A stretch of DNA of 64,000 bases, from the NCBI GenBank assembly GCA_964389685.1, contig CAYMFM010000013.1, positions 6,738 to 70,737 on the forward strand, read 5' to 3'. This DNA comes from G020353115 sp964389685. Its GTDB lineage: Bacteria > Bacteroidota > Bacteroidia > Bacteroidales > VadinHA17. Of this stretch, positions 7,124 to 15,888 are shown piece by piece; position 1 is the stretch's first letter, and each line of letters opens with the position of its first letter. A program made the position numbers and the translations under genes. Below the pieces are notes generated by a model. The model did no database searches, was not told the origin of the DNA, and saw nothing but the letters and a program-made list of their open reading frames with translations.

Positions 7124-9373
7124 ATGACGAAAAAAGAAGAGAAACCAACCCTGGATGATGTTCAGGACAAAAAAGGGAATACCGAGGGATCTTATGAGAA
7201 AAAGGAAACACCAGAAGAACCTGAGGTAAAATCCGAAACCACAAAGTCAGATACCCCCAAAACAGGGACTAAAAGAACAGAAAAGGAAGAGGAGTCTTCA
7301 ATCCCCGTTGATGCTCCAGTAGCAGAGGAGAAGAAGGAGAAGGAAGAGGAGAAGGAAGAGGAAAAGGAAGAGGAAAAGGAAGAGGAAAAGGAAGAGGAAA
7401 AGGTAGAGGAAAAGGAAACTGAACCTTCTAAAATCGCACCTGAAGACAAAGCAGGAAAGGAAAAAGAGATTACTGACACGGACAGTGCAGCTGTGGAAAA
7501 GAAATCCAAAACAACTGCGAAAGCCAAATCGGAAACAGTCGACACAAAAGCCCAAAAAGAAGGTGAGGAAGAGACAAAAGAAGCTCCTTCCGAGGAGTTT
7601 GATTGGGAGAAGTTCACGGCTGATGAAGATGAATACAGTGCCGAGAAAAGAGCTGAATATGAGGCATTGTACGATGAAACGTTGTCAACCGTCTCGGTAA
7701 ATGAAGTAGTGCAGGGGAAAGTGATCTCCATGAGCAAGCGCGAAGTGGTTATCAATATCGGGTATAAATCGGAAGGTATGGTGAGTTTGAATGAATTCCG
7801 GTACAATCCCACTCTCAAAATTGGCGATGAAGTTGAAGTGTACGTTGAGAGCCAGGAGGATAAAAAAGGACAACTCGTTTTATCCCATAAAAAAGCAAGA
7901 GCACTCCGCTCCTGGGAGCGAGTTAATGCAGCCCTTGAGAACGATGAAATCATTACAGGATACATAAAATGCAGAACAAAGGGTGGAATGATCGTTGATG
8001 TTTTTGGCATCGAAGCATTCCTCCCGGGTTCACAGATCGATGTCAAACCGATCCGCGACTATGACGTTTTCGTTGACAAAACCATGGAGTTTAAAGTGGT
8101 TAAGATAAATCATGAATTTAAGAATGTGGTGGTGTCGCATAAGGCATTGATTGAAGCAGAACTGGAGCAGCAGAAAAAAGAGATCATAGCTAAACTTGAA
8201 AAAGGACAGGTTCTCGAAGGAACCGTGAAGAATATTACATCTTATGGAGTGTTTATTGATCTTGGAGGTGTCGACGGATTGATTCATATAACCGACCTTT
8301 CATGGGGACGGGTAAATCATCCGGAAGAGATCGTGGAGCTTGATCAAAAACTGAATGTCGTTATTCTCGATTTCGATGATGATAAAAAAAGAATTGCCCT
8401 TGGCTTGAAGCAACTGACTCCCCATCCATGGGATTCGCTCGATCCGGAACTCAAGATAGGAGATAGAGTGAAAGGAAAAGTTGTTGTAATGGCCGACTAC
8501 GGAGCATTTGTTGAGATCGCTCCCGGTGTGGAAGGATTGATCCATGTCTCTGAAATGTCATGGTCACAGCACCTCCGGAGTGCACAGGAGTTCCTAAAGG
8601 TTGGAGATAAAATTGAAGCTCAGATTCTTACTCTGGACAGGGAAGAAAGAAAAATGTCTCTCGGCATAAAACAGCTGAAAGAGGATCCGTGGGAAAAGAT
8701 TGATGAGAAGTACAGTATGGGTTCAAAGCATACTGCCAGGGTGAGAAACTTTACAAACTTCGGTGTATTTGTTGAGATTGAAGAGGGAGTGGACGGATTG
8801 ATCCATATTTCAGACCTCTCCTGGACGAAGAAAGTGAAACACCCGGCAGAATTTACCTCCATCGATGCTAATATTGAGGTGGTGGTTCTGGAAATTGATA
8901 AGGAGAACAGAAGGTTGAGCCTCGGACATAAACAGCTGGAAGAGAATCCATGGGATGTCTTTGAGACCGTTTTTACCGTCGATTCGATTCATGAAGGAAC
9001 CATTGTGGAAGTGTTTGACAAAGGGGCACTCGTTGCACTTCCCTATGGTGTCGAAGGATTCGTTACCCCAAAACACCTGGTCAAAAAAGATGGATCATCA
9101 GCTAAAATCGATGAAAAACTTCAGTTTAAAGTGATTGAATTTTCTAAATCGGCAAAACGGATTATCCTGTCTCACAGCCGAGTTTTTGAAGACGAGGAGC
9201 GCGGTAAAACCAGAACGGATAAGCAGGTGCAAAAGGATGGAACCAAAAAAACTGCCAGGAAACCCAAAAGTGGAATCGAAAAAACAACACTTGGTGATAT
9301 TTCTAACCTGGCTGCACTGAAAAGTGAAATGGAAGAAAAAGAAAATAAAGCTACCGAGAAAAAGAAAAAATAA
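7124..9373 (+). CDS. rpsA: 30S ribosomal protein S1 with long acidic N-terminal extension
   Basis: A 749-residue protein with six S1 RNA-binding domains from about residue 193 to 680, each showing the G-V-F-(I/V)-x-(I/L) core and GLIH(I/V)SDLSW-type segments. It binds mRNA on the 30S subunit. Residues 1-157 precede the usual start of the Bacteroidota S1 core (EEFDWEKF, 157-164) and are rich in Lys and Glu, including a KEEE repeat at about 68-98. The C-terminal tail after domain six is also Lys-rich and charged. In Bacteroidota the anti-Shine-Dalgarno is largely hidden, so S1 may carry more of the initiation burden (inference). The ATG at 7124 is the first in frame. Confidence 0.93.
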   Translation: MTKKEEKPTLDDVQDKKGNTEGSYEKKETPEEPEVKSETTKSDTPKTGTKRTEKEEESSIPVDAPVAEEKKEKEEEKEEEKEEEKEEEKEEEKVEEKETEPSKIAPEDKAGKEKEITDTDSAAVEKKSKTTAKAKSETVDTKAQKEGEEETKEAPSEEFDWEKFTADEDEYSAEKRAEYEALYDETLSTVSVNEVVQGKVISMSKREVVINIGYKSEGMVSLNEFRYNPTLKIGDEVEVYVESQEDKKGQLVLSHKKARALRSWERVNAALENDEIITGYIKCRTKGGMIVDVFGIEAFLPGSQIDVKPIRDYDVFVDKTMEFKVVKINHEFKNVVVSHKALIEAELEQQKKEIIAKLEKGQVLEGTVKNITSYGVFIDLGGVDGLIHITDLSWGRVNHPEEIVELDQKLNVVILDFDDDKKRIALGLKQLTPHPWDSLDPELKIGDRVKGKVVVMADYGAFVEIAPGVEGLIHVSEMSWSQHLRSAQEFLKVGDKIEAQILTLDREERKMSLGIKQLKEDPWEKIDEKYSMGSKHTARVRNFTNFGVFVEIEEGVDGLIHISDLSWTKKVKHPAEFTSIDANIEVVVLEIDKENRRLSLGHKQLEENPWDVFETVFTVDSIHEGTIVEVFDKGALVALPYGVEGFVTPKHLVKKDGSSAKIDEKLQFKVIEFSKSAKRIILSHSRVFEDEERGKTRTDKQVQKDGTKKTARKPKSGIEKTTLGDISNLAALKSEMEEKENKATEKKKK
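7325..7416 (+). repeat. In-frame 12-bp minisatellite (KEEE codons) inside rpsA
   Basis: The unit is GAGGAAAAGGAA or close variants (GAA/GAG and AAA/AAG swaps), repeated about seven times and encoding Lys-Glu-Glu-Glu. Because the unit is a multiple of three, copy-number change would keep the frame. The middle copies are nearly identical at base level, suggesting recent expansion. Confidence 0.8.
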
Positions 9374-9401
9374 CTATATTTAAGTTTTAAATTCTTTTGC
9401 C

Positions 9402-9752
9402 ATGGAATTCAATATCGAAAAGAAAGACAACTTTACCTTGATTCAGGTGTTGGAGGAAAAACTGGATACTCACATTGCTCCAAACCTGAAATCAGAACTG
9501 GTCTTAATTTCAGGGAATGGAGAAAAAAATATCATTCTCGATCTGAGCAATTGTCGCTATTGTGATTCCTCGGGACTTAGCGCAATACTGGTTGCTAATC
9601 GCCTCTGTAAGAATGCAAATGGGACCTTTGTTCTGACGGGTTTGACCGAAGCAGTTGAGAGATTAATTACCATTTCCCAGCTGGATACGGTACTCAATAT
9701 TACAGAAACATTAGATGATGCTGTCGAACTAATTACTGAAGAAGCGCAATAG
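9402..9752 (+). CDS. STAS-domain protein (anti-anti-sigma factor type)
   Basis: A single STAS domain of 116 residues, the SpoIIAA/RsbV type that binds an anti-sigma or switch kinase and is controlled by serine phosphorylation. The phospho-acceptor loop reads CDSSGLSAIL with serines at 56-57, after the strand NIILDLSN. It starts 28 bp after rpsA and ends 5 bp before RNase Z, so it is probably co-transcribed with at least the latter. A second STAS gene is at 23420. The partner protein is not visible nearby. Confidence 0.85.
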   Translation: MEFNIEKKDNFTLIQVLEEKLDTHIAPNLKSELVLISGNGEKNIILDLSNCRYCDSSGLSAILVANRLCKNANGTFVLTGLTEAVERLITISQLDTVLNITETLDDAVELITEEAQ

Positions 9753-9757
9753 GTAAG

Positions 9758-10669
9758 GTGACATTTTCCTTTACTATATTAGGTAGTAGTTCAGCTTTAC
9801 CAACATCCACAAGATTTCCATCCGCTCATGTACTGAATGTGCATGAGCGTTTTTTTTTAATTGATTGTGGTGAGGGAACACAGATGCAAATGCGCAAGTT
9901 CAAAATCAAATTCGGGAAAATCAACCATATTTTTATCAGCCACCTTCATGGTGATCATACCCTGGGATTATTCGGGCTTATCTCTACCCTTGTTTTACTT
10001 GACAGAAAAAGCAAATTGACCATTTATGCCCCACCTCAGTTGGAACAAATAGTGAATAGTCACCTGAAGGCATTTGATATAACCCTCCCGTTTACACTCA
10101 AGTTCATTCCCCTGAATTGTACATCCTCAGAAAGAATATACCAGGATAAAATTCTTTTTGTAGAAACCATCCCCCTGAAACACAGTGTGCCAACATGTGG
10201 CTTCCTGTTTAAGGAAAAGCCACGATTAAGAAATATCCGGAAGGAGATGATTGAGAAATATAAGATCCCCATCAGAAAAATGCAGGAGCTGAAGGAAGGA
10301 GCGGATTTAACCCTGGAATCGGGTGAGGTGATACCCAATGACCAGTTAACCCTTCAACCCGATCCACCAAGATCATTTGCCTACTGTAGCGATACATTAT
10401 ATACGAAAGGTATTCTGACCAAAATCAAAGGCGTTGATCTGCTATACCATGAAGCAACATTCATGCATGACATGGTTGACCAGGCTCGGGATAATTTCCA
10501 CACCACGGGTTACCAGGCAGCCATGCTTGCAAAGCAAGCAGGCGCCGGCAAGCTGATCCTGGGACACTTCTCGGCAAGGTATAAGGATTTAAATCCGTTG
10601 CTCCAGGAAGCCAGAATGGTATTTGAAAATACATTCCTCGCTGAAGATGGTGCCTCTTTTCACCTGTAA
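9758..10669 (+). CDS. rnz: Ribonuclease Z (tRNA 3' endonuclease)
   Basis: A 303-residue metallo-beta-lactamase-fold nuclease that removes 3' trailers from tRNA precursors. The zinc motif HLHGDH lies at 62-67, CGEGTQMQ upstream supports the RNase Z subfamily, and the later FAYCSDT, YHEATF and LGHFSARY segments supply remaining ligands and the family HFSxRY signature. The start is GTG at 9758, five bases after the STAS stop; no earlier in-frame ATG gives the conserved FTILGSSSA start. Confidence 0.94.
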   Translation: MTFSFTILGSSSALPTSTRFPSAHVLNVHERFFLIDCGEGTQMQMRKFKIKFGKINHIFISHLHGDHTLGLFGLISTLVLLDRKSKLTIYAPPQLEQIVNSHLKAFDITLPFTLKFIPLNCTSSERIYQDKILFVETIPLKHSVPTCGFLFKEKPRLRNIRKEMIEKYKIPIRKMQELKEGADLTLESGEVIPNDQLTLQPDPPRSFAYCSDTLYTKGILTKIKGVDLLYHEATFMHDMVDQARDNFHTTGYQAAMLAKQAGAGKLILGHFSARYKDLNPLLQEARMVFENTFLAEDGASFHL

Positions 10670-10732
10670 TACCCTTGATCCGGCTGTCATAATGGAATGC
10701 ATTACAACGGGTGTGTGAAATGGAAAAGATGC

Positions 10733-10740
10733 TATCTTTG
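10733..10740 (+). promoter_or_regulatory. Candidate -7 box for guaA
   Basis: TATCTTTG is an exact TANNTTTG match 95 bases before the guaA start. A TTG at the right -33 spacing is not evident. It leaves a 5' leader of roughly 90 bases in which I see no recognised riboswitch. Confidence 0.45.
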
Positions 10741-10835
10741 AACAAATTTTTTCCGACGTTTTATTACCATTTTTAAAAACAGGCCAAATTATTTTATTTG
10801 CGACTTGAGTTAATGCATTATTAAAACGTTATTCT

Positions 10836-12365
10836 GTGCAAGAGAAGATTCTGATTCTGGATTTTGGATCCCAGTATACCCAGCTGATCGCAAGGCGCAT
10901 CAGGGAAATGAATGTGTATTGTGAAATTCATCCTTTTAACCTCTTTCCTGCTGTCGACCAGTCGGTTAAAGGAATAATATTATCCGGGAGCCCCTTTTCA
11001 GTCAGAGATCACGAGGCACCTTCCCTTGATCTGACAACCCTGAGGGGCAGTCGCCCTTTGCTGGGAATTTGTTACGGCGCACAATTGCTGGCACAATCAT
11101 TTGGTGGTGAGGTTCTGCCTTCAAATACAAGGGAATACGGACGAGCTAACCTGAAGTTTGTGGATAGAACAACTGACCTGTTTCAGGGAGTCAGCGATAA
11201 TACCCAGGTATGGATGTCTCACGGTGATACCATCGCAAGACTCCCGGACGATTATACGATTATCGGAAGCACAACCGATGTTCGTGTGGGCGCTTATGAA
11301 ATTGTAGGAGAAAAAACATACGGTATCCAGTTTCATCCTGAAGTTTTCCACACCACGGAAGGAAAAACAATCCTGCGCAATTTCGTTGTCAATATTTGTA
11401 AATGCCTGCAAAAATGGACACCGGAATCGTTTATCGATTCCACGATCTCAGGGTTACAAAAACAGCTTGGTAACGATAAAGTAGTCCTTGGATTGTCGGG
11501 AGGTGTGGATTCGTCAGTTGCTGCCGTATTGTTGAACAGGGCGATTGGCAGTAACCTGACCTCGCTCTTTGTTGACAATGGACTATTGAGGAAAAATGAG
11601 TATGAAAATGTGTTGAAAACCTACAAAAAAATGGGCCTCAATGTGATCGGTGTTGATGCCAGGGAACGATTTCTGGATAGCCTGAAAGGAATAGAGGATC
11701 CGGAAGGAAAAAGAAAGGCGATCGGTCGTTCTTTTATTGAAGTGTTTGAGGAAGAAGCGCAAAAACTGAAAGATGTTACATGGCTGGCCCAGGGTACCAT
11801 CTATCCGGATGTCATAGAATCGGTATCTGTCAAAGGTCCTTCAGCTACCATAAAGTCGCATCATAATGTTGGTGGATTACCTGAAAAAATGAACCTGAAG
11901 GTTGTGGAACCCCTTAAACTCCTTTTCAAGGATGAGGTTAGAAAAGTGGGAGAGGCCCTTATGATGAATGATGAGATACTCAGAAGACACCCATTCCCAG
12001 GTCCGGGATTGGCTATCCGAATCCTGGGCGAAATTACCAGGGAGAAAGTCAGGATGCTGCAGGATGCAGATGATATTTTTATCGGAGGCCTTAAGAAACG
12101 TGGTTTATATGATCAGGTATGGCAGGCTGCTGTTATCCTCCTTCCAGTCCAATCAGTTGGCGTTATGGGAGATGAACGAACGTACGAAAATGTGGTCGTG
12201 TTGCGTGCCGTTTCTTCTACTGATGGCATGACAGCCGATTGGTCGCAGCTTCCATATGATTTTCTTGCCTGGGTCTCCAATGAGATGATCAATAAAATAA
12301 AAGGCATTAACCGGGTAGTGTATGATATCAGTTCAAAACCCCCGGCTACGATCGAATGGGAGTAA
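10836..12365 (+). CDS. guaA: GMP synthase (glutamine-hydrolysing)
   Basis: A 509-residue two-domain enzyme that aminates XMP to GMP using glutamine and ATP. The class I glutamine amidotransferase domain carries the nucleophile in GICYGAQ (Cys79) and the FHPE His/Glu pair (166-169). The ATP pyrophosphatase loop SGGVDSS lies at 221-227, and the dimerisation domain ends with the family-typical PPATIEWE. The start is GTG at 10836, giving MQEKILILDFGSQ; this matches the family start. Confidence 0.96.
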   Translation: MQEKILILDFGSQYTQLIARRIREMNVYCEIHPFNLFPAVDQSVKGIILSGSPFSVRDHEAPSLDLTTLRGSRPLLGICYGAQLLAQSFGGEVLPSNTREYGRANLKFVDRTTDLFQGVSDNTQVWMSHGDTIARLPDDYTIIGSTTDVRVGAYEIVGEKTYGIQFHPEVFHTTEGKTILRNFVVNICKCLQKWTPESFIDSTISGLQKQLGNDKVVLGLSGGVDSSVAAVLLNRAIGSNLTSLFVDNGLLRKNEYENVLKTYKKMGLNVIGVDARERFLDSLKGIEDPEGKRKAIGRSFIEVFEEEAQKLKDVTWLAQGTIYPDVIESVSVKGPSATIKSHHNVGGLPEKMNLKVVEPLKLLFKDEVRKVGEALMMNDEILRRHPFPGPGLAIRILGEITREKVRMLQDADDIFIGGLKKRGLYDQVWQAAVILLPVQSVGVMGDERTYENVVVLRAVSSTDGMTADWSQLPYDFLAWVSNEMINKIKGINRVVYDISSKPPATIEWE

Positions 12366-12389
12366 GTGAAACTAGTTTTATGGTTCAGT

Positions 12390-12530
12390 GTACAGAGTTC
12401 AGAGTTAAAGAGGTGAGAGGAGAGTTGTGAGACTGGGTGACTTTGAGACGATGAGACGGGTGACAGCGTAATTGAGAGATGAGAAGTGAATCGTGAGTTG
12501 TGAGAAAAAGAGGTGCACGGTACTCGGTCC
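12390..12530. repeat. Low-complexity purine-rich degenerate tract
   Basis: The plus strand is dominated by GAG, GTGAG and GAGAC motifs with elements such as AGAGTTCAGAGTTAAAG, GTGAGACTGGGTGAC and GATGAGACGGGTGAC. No start with a credible protein is present on either strand. The complement contains CTGAACTCT, similar to CTGAACTCC at 44062-44070 in another intergenic repeat tract. Confidence 0.5.
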
Positions 12531-12564
12531 TGGGTGCTCGGTAAAAGATAAGGATACGTTTTTA

Positions 12565-12657
12565 GCTCCATCGGAGCGTAAGATAATAGCCCAGGGTAAG
12601 GCTGCGTAAGCAGCTACAACCCTGGGTTGGTGGCACCGTGAGGTAAAACGGCCCAAC
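12565..12657. repeat. Nested palindromic intergenic repeat
   Basis: Three units follow one another. GCTCC-ATC-GGAGC spans 12565-12577. An outer stem CCCAGGGT (12590-12597) with ACCCTGGG (12619-12626) encloses an inner stem GCTGC/GCAGC (12601-12614). A third stem GTTGG (12626-12630) with CCAAC (12653-12657) encloses CCGT/ACGG. The rest of 12366-12877 has no gene I can support; minus-strand open frames here have no recognisable family. Confidence 0.65.
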
Positions 12658-12876
12658 TGCATTGATATTCAATAGGAAATCTTTTCATGGACCGAAAAGC
12701 ACCAGGCATCCCTGTGAAATATGTTAATAAGTTATGAGTGAGTCTTTAAGTTCCAATTACCTTGGTATAACAACAGCATTGTGGTACGAAATCAATCACC
12801 TGAGTCATGTTTAGCGTGACAAATAAATTAATTCCCCGCTTTTTGGGGCGAATTGAAGTGGCACACCCTTTGTTCA

Positions 12877-12907
12877 ATTGCTAATCAAAGGATGTTTTCT
12901 ATCTTTG
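12877..12907 (+). promoter_or_regulatory. Candidate promoter of the S41 peptidase gene
   Basis: ATTG at 12877-12880 and TATCTTTG at 12900-12907 are separated by 19 bases, matching the Bacteroidota -33/-7 arrangement. The -7 box and everything to 12953 is duplicated after the N block (13055-13062), so in the true genome this promoter probably lies directly before the gene. The transcript leader would then be about 10-15 bases. Confidence 0.55.
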
Positions 12908-13108
12908 AACACCGAATTGAATATGAAAAAGATGAAGAAGAAGATTAACCGTTNNNNNNNNNNNNNNNNNNNNNNNNNNNNNNNNNNNNNNNNNNNNNNN
13001 NNNNNNNNNNNNNNNNNNNNNNNNNNNNNNNNNNNNNNNNNNNNNNNNNNNNNCTATCTTTGAACACCGAATTGAATATGAAAAAGATGAAGAAGAAGAT
13101 TAACCGTT
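12899..13108. other. Assembly gap of 100 Ns flanked by a 55-bp exact duplication
   Basis: The 55 bases at 12899-12953 are identical to 13054-13108, with exactly 100 Ns (12954-13053) between. The duplicated segment contains the promoter -7 box and the first codons of the S41 peptidase. Exact end overlap plus a fixed-size N block is the mark of scaffolded contigs whose overlapping ends were not merged. The apparent truncated gene start at 12923 is therefore an artefact, not a second gene. Confidence 0.9.
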
Positions 13109-14694
13109 TACTCGTGGCGGGATTGCTATTGATTTTCCTGCAGTGCGGGGGATTGTTCGGACAGATTGGGACGTTTGAACAATCGCTTAAGATTGGTAAG
13201 ATATTAGACCTGGTTGAGAATTACTATGTAGATACGGTGAACCAGGAGCAACTGGTAGAAGAGGTTATCGTTAGTATGTTACATACCCTCGATCCTCATT
13301 CGGTATACATACCCAGTGATGAGGTAAAGGAGATGAATGAGCCACTTCAGGGGAATTTTGAAGGAATAGGAATCCAGTTTAATATATTGTTCGATACGAT
13401 TCTCGTTATTGCACCTGTATCCGGCGGACCTTCCGAAAAGGTGGGAATAAGAGCAGGCGACCGAATTGTGGAGATTGAGAATGAAAATGTTGCCGGAGTG
13501 GGGATGTCCACCAGCAAAGTACAGGATAAGCTGATGGGGGAGAAAGGCACCAAAGTTTCTATACGTATCAGACGAAAGGGCGTTCCGGAACTGCTCGGTT
13601 TTACCATTACCAGGGATAAAATACCGATCAACAGCCTCGATGCTGCATTCATGGTGGATGAAAATATCGGGTATATCAAGCTGAACCGTTTCTCGCTGAC
13701 TACAATGAGTGAGTTCAATGACGCACTTGAAAAACTCAAGAAAGAAAATATTCAGGATATGATACTGGATTTAAGAAACAATGGCGGGGGATATATGGAA
13801 CCGGCAGTTCAGCTTGCCGACCATTTTCTGTCAGACAGAAAGCTGATTGTTTATATGCAGGGTGAAAATATTCCCAGGAGGGACTACAGAGCCACATCAT
13901 CAGGGGAGTTTAATGACGGACGGGTTGTCGTACTGATCGATGAAGGTTCGGCTTCAGCGAGTGAAATTGTTGCCGGAGCTATACAGGATTGGGACCGGGG
14001 AATCCTTGTCGGAAGAAGATCATTTGGCAAAGGCCTGGTCCAACGCCCTTTTATGCTGACCGATGGTTCCATGATCCGTCTTACTATTGCACGCTATTAT
14101 ACGCCCACCGGACGGTTGATACAAAAACCATATGATGTCGGTTTTGAAGAATACGCAAAAGACCTTTCAAAACGATACGAGAACGGTGAATTTGGCAGTA
14201 TCGAAAACATTGAGTTCCCGGATTCGCTAAAATACATGACACTGGTGAAGCAGAGGACAGTATATGGCGGGGGAGGTATTATGCCGGATTTCTTTGTTCC
14301 GCTCGATACAACAGGTTATTCCGCCTATTATACGAAAATATCAGGACAGGGAATAATTAATAGTTATACCCTTGATTTTGTCGACAAAAACAGGGATAAG
14401 CTGACACGAAAATATACCACGTTTGAAGATTTTAATGCTTCCTTTACGGTGAGCGACGATATGATCAACGATCTGGTTCAGCTGGCGAAGAATGAGGGTA
14501 TTGAACCAGATTCAAAAGGGATCAATGTCTCCGAAGATAAAATGAAACTCATAATTAAAGGATTAATTGCCAGGGATATATGGGATATGAGCGAATTTTA
14601 TGAAGTGATCAACAAAGAGGACCCAGGATTCCTGAAGGCGATTCAAATACTGCAACACTCCGATCAATACCTGAGCAAGCTGGAGAAGGACTAA
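13078..14694 (+). CDS. C-terminal processing peptidase, S41 family
   Basis: A 538-residue periplasmic serine protease with a Lys-rich N-terminus followed by a hydrophobic export segment (residues 11-28). A PDZ domain (about 92-180) precedes the tail-specific protease domain. The catalytic Ser293 in GSASASEIVAG and Lys318 in SFGKG are 25 residues apart, as in E. coli Tsp. Cys23 sits in LQCGG and could be a lipobox-like residue, but the context is not typical. The ATG at 13078 is preferred over the TTG at 13060. It follows the assembly gap directly but is itself complete. Confidence 0.93.
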   Translation: MKKMKKKINRLLVAGLLLIFLQCGGLFGQIGTFEQSLKIGKILDLVENYYVDTVNQEQLVEEVIVSMLHTLDPHSVYIPSDEVKEMNEPLQGNFEGIGIQFNILFDTILVIAPVSGGPSEKVGIRAGDRIVEIENENVAGVGMSTSKVQDKLMGEKGTKVSIRIRRKGVPELLGFTITRDKIPINSLDAAFMVDENIGYIKLNRFSLTTMSEFNDALEKLKKENIQDMILDLRNNGGGYMEPAVQLADHFLSDRKLIVYMQGENIPRRDYRATSSGEFNDGRVVVLIDEGSASASEIVAGAIQDWDRGILVGRRSFGKGLVQRPFMLTDGSMIRLTIARYYTPTGRLIQKPYDVGFEEYAKDLSKRYENGEFGSIENIEFPDSLKYMTLVKQRTVYGGGGIMPDFFVPLDTTGYSAYYTKISGQGIINSYTLDFVDKNRDKLTRKYTTFEDFNASFTVSDDMINDLVQLAKNEGIEPDSKGINVSEDKMKLIIKGLIARDIWDMSEFYEVINKEDPGFLKAIQILQHSDQYLSKLEKD

Positions 14695-14725
14695 CCCGGA
14701 AAACAGACAGGCAAGAAGCAATCTC

Positions 14726-15349
14726 ATGAGCCTTATCATTCAATGGCTGTCCAACCAATACATTGAGATATTAGGAGCGATATCGGGACTGCTTTATCTC
14801 TATTTCGCCATCCGACAGAAAATCTGGCTCTGGCCCCTTGGGCTGATCACATCAGCACTTTACGTATATGTTTTTTATGGTGAACGGTTGTATGCTGATA
14901 TGGGGATGAACATTTATTATGTTGTGATCAGTATCTACGGGTGGTATTACTGGCTGCATGGTAGAGGTAGCCAGGAAACAAATACGTTACGCATCTCAAC
15001 GTTAACGCAAAAGCTGGTTGTGATTTTATTGATCATCACAGCATGCATCTACGTTGTACTGGTGTATATGCTGAAAAAGTTACCTGAATTGCTTAATGTT
15101 GAGGTCTCTGAGCTGCTCTATTGGGATGCTTTTACCACTGCGGCGAGTATTGTTGCCACCTGGATGCTTGCACGGAAGATTATTCAGCACTGGTTGATCT
15201 GGATTGTAGTTGATGCGGTATCGCTCGGACTCTATGTATACAAGGGGATGTACCCGACAGTTGTACTGTTTCTGGTATATACCCTGATGGCTTTCAAAGG
15301 GTATATTGAATGGAAAAAGGATTTACAGACAGCGGAAAAAGAGGGCTGA
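14726..15349 (+). CDS. pnuC: Nicotinamide riboside transporter PnuC
   Basis: A 207-residue inner-membrane protein with about seven hydrophobic helices. The N-terminal GLLYLYFAIRQ, WPLGLITSALY and the aromatic IYGWYYW segment are characteristic of PnuC, which takes up nicotinamide riboside by facilitated diffusion. It overlaps by 40 bp the next gene, a NadR-like kinase that would trap the substrate by phosphorylation, which supports the vitamin specificity. Confidence 0.92.
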   Translation: MSLIIQWLSNQYIEILGAISGLLYLYFAIRQKIWLWPLGLITSALYVYVFYGERLYADMGMNIYYVVISIYGWYYWLHGRGSQETNTLRISTLTQKLVVILLIITACIYVVLVYMLKKLPELLNVEVSELLYWDAFTTAASIVATWMLARKIIQHWLIWIVVDAVSLGLYVYKGMYPTVVLFLVYTLMAFKGYIEWKKDLQTAEKEG

Positions 15350-15888
15350 GAAAGGTAGTGATTACCGGACCGGAATCTACCGGAAAGACTACGCTTGCAG
15401 AACAGCTCGCCCGATCTCTCGGGACGGTCTGGGTTCCTGAATATGCCAGGGGATTTGTCAGGAACCTGGGAAGAGAATATGATTATCAGGACCTTCTGCA
15501 CATAGGCAGAAGGCAGATTGAAGAATTAACCAATCAATATAAGGGTGCTGACCAATTTGTTTTCTTCGATACAGGACTGATCATAACCAGGGTATGGTTC
15601 CTTGAGCGGTATCAGATCTGCCCGGATTTTATCGACCGTGCCATTCGGGAGATCGCGATAGATCTTTACCTGCTTTGCCGCACCGATATTGAATGGGTGA
15701 ATGATCCGGTCAGGGAGCATAACGGGTTGGACCGGGAGCGGCTATTCAGCCGCTACGAGGATGAGTTGATCCATTATGGTGCATCCTACCGAATGATTGA
15801 AGGCAGGGGAGAGAGCCGGTTACATAATGCCATTCAGGCATTACAGGACACATTCGATTTTACAATGGGTAATTTGTCAGCAAGATGA
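15310..15888 (+). CDS. NadR-like ribosylnicotinamide kinase (AAA ATPase)
   Basis: A 192-residue P-loop kinase with GPESTGKTT at 20-28 and the VPEYARGFVRNLG segment seen in the kinase domain of NadR. It lacks the NadR adenylyltransferase and DNA-binding domains, so it corresponds to the C-terminal kinase half only. Overlap with pnuC and the ATGA overlap with the next gene indicate an operon. The likely role is phosphorylation of imported nicotinamide riboside to NMN. Confidence 0.85.
   Translation: MEKGFTDSGKRGLRKVVITGPESTGKTTLAEQLARSLGTVWVPEYARGFVRNLGREYDYQDLLHIGRRQIEELTNQYKGADQFVFFDTGLIITRVWFLERYQICPDFIDRAIREIAIDLYLLCRTDIEWVNDPVREHNGLDRERLFSRYEDELIHYGASYRMIEGRGESRLHNAIQALQDTFDFTMGNLSAR

Noticed and set aside
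7192..8046. 284-residue minus-strand open frame opposite rpsA
   Set aside because: It is the complement of the Lys/Glu repeat and S1 coding sequence and gives a Ser/Phe-rich product with no family; the plus-strand S1 reading is certain.
10741..10835. Riboswitch in the guaA leader
   Set aside because: The leader of about 90 bases shows no purine riboswitch core or other conserved fold I can identify.
12113..12662. Minus-strand open frames opposite and after the guaA end
   Set aside because: They overlap a well supported gene end and a palindromic repeat and encode no recognisable protein.
12923..12953. A second short gene start before the N block
   Set aside because: It is an exact copy of the S41 peptidase start at 13078 and is best explained as unmerged contig overlap.
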